Part shown: in pieces, positions 5,695 through 7,709 of the stretch | How the letters are laid out: each line of letters starts with the position of its first letter | Numbering within the stretch: position 1 is the first letter of the stretch | Assembly (NCBI GenBank): GCA_938046705.1 | Contig: CALIWP010000305.1 | Span: forward strand, 1 to 7,709 | DNA from: an uncultured Campylobacter sp. | Lineage (GTDB): Bacteria > Campylobacterota > Campylobacteria > Campylobacterales > Campylobacteraceae | Reading direction: 5' to 3' | Length of the DNA stretch: 7,709 bases | Notes under the pieces: generated by a model | Told to the model about the DNA's origin: nothing | The model's database searches: none | What the model saw: the letters and a program-made list of their open reading frames with translations, nothing else | Made by a program: the position numbers and the translations under genes

Positions 5695-6669
5695 ATGAAA
5701 AGAAGAGACTTCATAAAAGGCGCGGCGACCTGTGCGGCAGGGCTTGCTACGGGGCTAAATTTATTTGCCCAGCAGACTTGCAAGACCAGTGCGGTAAATT
5801 TGACGGACGGCGTAGATCTAAGCGGCGCGAAAAATCTCGGCAAGAAGCTTGCTGCGATGACGCCGTACCTCACGCTAAATAATAGAATTTTGATGCCGAT
5901 CGTCGGACTTAGCGCTGGTAAATTTGATGACTTGAGAGACAAAAATGCGCTGGGGGCGGCTCTTGGGCTAGGCTACCGCCTGATCGATACGGACGGGGGC
6001 GAGGAGGCTGCAGCAGCCGCGTTTGCGGCTAGCGGCTTAGGGCGCGGACAGCTATTTATCCAAAGCGCGCTCGAGGCTCAAAACGGCAATGAAAGCGGCA
6101 TGATAAAAAGCTTTGAATGCTCCTTAAAAAAACTAAATACCGACTACGTCGATCTACTTTTACTGCGCGTTGGGGCGGGCGATGTTAGCTCCGCGTGGGG
6201 CGTTTTACAGCGGCTTTACCGTGAGGGACTTGCGGCGTCGATCGGCATTTGCGACCATCTCGGAGAATTCGGGACCGAAAATTTAGCCAAAATCGCGCAA
6301 GGTAGCGAAGTTAAACCCGCGGTTTATCAGACGCCTGCGCACTCCTATCTGCGGCGCTTTGCTGCGCGCGGCAAGGTGACCGACCATGACGTGCAAGTGC
6401 AGCTGCTATACGAGCCCGGCGAAGAGCTAAAAGAGCCCGCACTCGCGCAAATCGGCGAGAAATACGGCAAAACGCGGCCACAAATCATCTTGCGCTGGCT
6501 CGTGCAGCACCGGTTTTGCGCGGTAGTAAACTCCGCTAGCAAGGAGCGTTTACTTGAAAATATCGATATTTTTGGATTTGAACTCGCAGACGAGGATAGC
6601 GAGCTGATAGCAAAGCTCTGGCGAGCTAGCGGGCGGGGTGTGATCGCTGCGCTAAATTTGCTGGCTTGA
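5695..6669 (+). CDS. Tat-exported aldo/keto-reductase-like protein, probably catalytically degenerate
   Basis: The 324-residue product opens with a twin-arginine signal peptide: KRRDFIK at 2-8, a weakly hydrophobic Ala/Gly stretch at 9-24 and a possible cleavage after A25. The rest follows the aldo/keto reductase barrel: a GYRLIDTD strand (93-100), LNTDYVDLLLL (147-157), REGLAASIGICDH (176-188), KYGKTRPQIILRWLVQ (256-271) and SKERLLENIDIFGFEL (282-297). Active family members use Asp, Tyr, Lys and His. Here D98 remains, but no Tyr exists between residues 95 and 150, the Lys position reads A125 (FIQSAL) and the His position reads R158 (LLLLR). The NADPH-binding PKS motif reads VNS (278-280), though the ERLLEN helix remains. 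Fold and export are well supported. Loss of reductase activity is inferred from alignment by eye. It follows a strong terminator, so it has its own promoter. Confidence 0.85.
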   Translation: MKRRDFIKGAATCAAGLATGLNLFAQQTCKTSAVNLTDGVDLSGAKNLGKKLAAMTPYLTLNNRILMPIVGLSAGKFDDLRDKNALGAALGLGYRLIDTDGGEEAAAAAFAASGLGRGQLFIQSALEAQNGNESGMIKSFECSLKKLNTDYVDLLLLRVGAGDVSSAWGVLQRLYREGLAASIGICDHLGEFGTENLAKIAQGSEVKPAVYQTPAHSYLRRFAARGKVTDHDVQVQLLYEPGEELKEPALAQIGEKYGKTRPQIILRWLVQHRFCAVVNSASKERLLENIDIFGFELADEDSELIAKLWRASGRGVIAALNLLA

Positions 6670-6701
6670 TAGACGTTAAATTTAGCTTTAGCGGTCTTGG
6701 T

Positions 6702-6726
6702 TAAAATTTCGCGAATCGCAGCGAAA
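6702..6726 (+). promoter_or_regulatory. Possible -10 element and small inverted repeat before the last gene
   Basis: TAAAAT (6702-6707) is a five-of-six match to the -10 consensus. It overlaps TTTCGC (6707-6712), which can pair with GCGAAA (6721-6726) across an 8-nt loop. No T-tract follows, so it is not a terminator. It could be an operator or chance. The 85-nt gap has no better candidate. Confidence 0.2.
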
Positions 6727-6743
6727 AAGCGGACAACAAACCT

Positions 6744-6749
6744 AAGGAA
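6744..6749 (+). promoter_or_regulatory. Ribosome binding site of the last gene
   Basis: AAGGAA lies 5 nt before the ATG at 6755 and supports that start. Confidence 0.65.
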
Positions 6750-6754
6750 AATCA

Positions 6755-7709
6755 ATGAAAAACTTGGACTACGAGGCGCTTAAGGCGGAGTGGCAAAAAG
6801 AGTGGAATGAAAAGGGCGAGAAATATGCCAAGGCGGTAAACGATATGGTGGCCTTTGCCGAGGTTCACGGCTGGGACGCATACAAGGGCGAGGACGCGGT
6901 CGATGAGCGCGAGGGTATGACGCAGCTTTGCGAGGCGGTTTTTGAGCTGCTAAAGGAAGCCAACGAGCGCGGCGAGACGGCGAAATTTAGAGCCGATTTT
7001 CCGCCCTCAAACGTCATTTTCGATAAAAAGTTGAGAAAAAAGCTAAGAGACATCGATCAAATTTGCCCTCTTGGCGGCGAGAACGTCCTTTTTATCGCCT
7101 CAAACGACGACGGCAAGACGCTGTATCTGCTGGAGGGCGACCGCGTGAGCGAGGTGGCGGACGACGTCATTGCCGTGGGTAAGTCAAAGCGAAACGAAAT
7201 TTACGCCCTACTAAATCAAGACGAGGTATGGCTGATCAGGGGCTACGACGGCAAGAGCGGCGGTGAGTTGGTGGCGAGATTTAGCCACGAGCTGGAGATC
7301 ATCTACGACGAGGCTGAAATTTTACCCTTTAACGACGGCAGCAAGGTGCTTTTGACCGCCCACGACGGAATTTTTTTGATCTCGCAAAGCGGTGCGAAGC
7401 TTATCCATCCGATCTACGAGGATGAGGGCGAGGACGAGGATGAATACGAGCTCGAGATAGCCATGGCAAATGCGACCCTCTCAAACGACAACGAGTTAAT
7501 CGTCGCGGGCGAGCAAGATAGCGATCACGTCCTGATGGATAGCGAGGGCGAGCGGCTTGGTAACATCGGCGCGCAGAGCTCGTATCCGCACTTTTGCCTA
7601 TTTAGCGCGGACGATACGCAGCTCATCACAAACTCCTGCCACTTCTACAACGGCGTTACGATCGGCGTGGATAGGGCGCTGCTAAAGCGCGGAGTGCAGA
7701 TATATCGCG
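6755..7709 (+). CDS. Unrecognised protein with beta-propeller-like repeats (3' partial)
   Basis: The frame is open from the ATG at 6755, with AAGGAA 5 nt upstream, to the right edge: 318 codons plus one base and no stop. I do not recognise the family. Residues 1-80 look helical and highly charged (many Glu and Lys, with Trp at 13, 17 and 40). From about 105 the sequence becomes strand-rich, with repeated units in which a hydrophobic strand precedes a polar turn: ENVLFIASNDDGKTLYLL (109-126), KVLLTAHDGIFLIS (197-210), ELIVAGEQDSDHVLMDSEG (247-265) and FSADDTQLITNS (283-294). This spacing resembles WD40-like or other beta-propeller blades. A run of acidic residues (EDEGEDEDE, 222-230) interrupts them. 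No signal peptide or membrane helix is visible, so it is probably cytosolic. Base and codon use resembles the neighbours. The propeller assignment is a judgement by eye. Confidence 0.75.
   Translation, partial: MKNLDYEALKAEWQKEWNEKGEKYAKAVNDMVAFAEVHGWDAYKGEDAVDEREGMTQLCEAVFELLKEANERGETAKFRADFPPSNVIFDKKLRKKLRDIDQICPLGGENVLFIASNDDGKTLYLLEGDRVSEVADDVIAVGKSKRNEIYALLNQDEVWLIRGYDGKSGGELVARFSHELEIIYDEAEILPFNDGSKVLLTAHDGIFLISQSGAKLIHPIYEDEGEDEDEYELEIAMANATLSNDNELIVAGEQDSDHVLMDSEGERLGNIGAQSSYPHFCLFSADDTQLITNSCHFYNGVTIGVDRALLKRGVQIYR

Noticed and set aside
6345..6755. 136-codon minus-strand open frame
   Set aside because: Antisense to the conserved C-terminal half of the AKR-like protein, with Ser-rich shadow composition.
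1..7709. CRISPR arrays, tRNA or rRNA genes, insertion sequences, phage or defence modules
   Set aside because: None seen. There are no regularly spaced direct repeats, no cloverleaf or rRNA-like sequence, no transposase frame and no terminal inverted repeats.

Overview
The window looks like chromosomal DNA from the genus Campylobacter, probably one of the relatively GC-rich oral species (C. showae, C. rectus or C. gracilis type). This is an inference from gene order and base composition, without a database search. The order highly acidic protein, gmk, tatA, argS matches, from memory, the C. jejuni block Cj1178c-Cj1177c-Cj1176c-Cj1175c, which lies next to fliR. All supported genes are on the + strand.

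Region 1 (1-3932) is a compact housekeeping operon. It holds a 5'-truncated, very acidic protein that begins in what looks like the tail of a response-regulator receiver domain, then guanylate kinase (gmk), the twin-arginine translocase subunit tatA, and arginyl-tRNA synthetase (argS). Spacing is tight (0, 40 and 9 nt). gmk and argS both start with TTG behind clear Shine-Dalgarno sites, and a modest hairpin follows argS.

Region 2 (about 4001-4360) holds a small VanZ-like membrane protein. It is followed by a 244-nt AT-rich gap full of AAATTT palindromes.

Region 3 (4605-5565) holds a membrane-anchored YpfJ-type zinc metallopeptidase with an intact HEVGH site, closed by a strong intrinsic terminator.

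Region 4 (5695-6669) holds an aldo/keto-reductase-fold protein with a twin-arginine signal peptide. Three of its four catalytic tetrad residues appear to be missing. It is a probable client of the Tat system whose TatA subunit is encoded 3.4 kb upstream.

Region 5 (6755 to the right edge) is the start of an unrecognised protein. It has a helical, charged N-terminus followed by beta-propeller-like repeats, and it runs off the window.

The most notable signals are the likely catalytically dead, exported AKR-like protein, the receiver-plus-acidic-repeat protein, and a roughly 20-fold excess of the hexamer AAATTT in genes and gaps alike. I found no CRISPR array, tRNA, rRNA, insertion sequence or clear defence or phage system. 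Most of the window is ordinary core genome.
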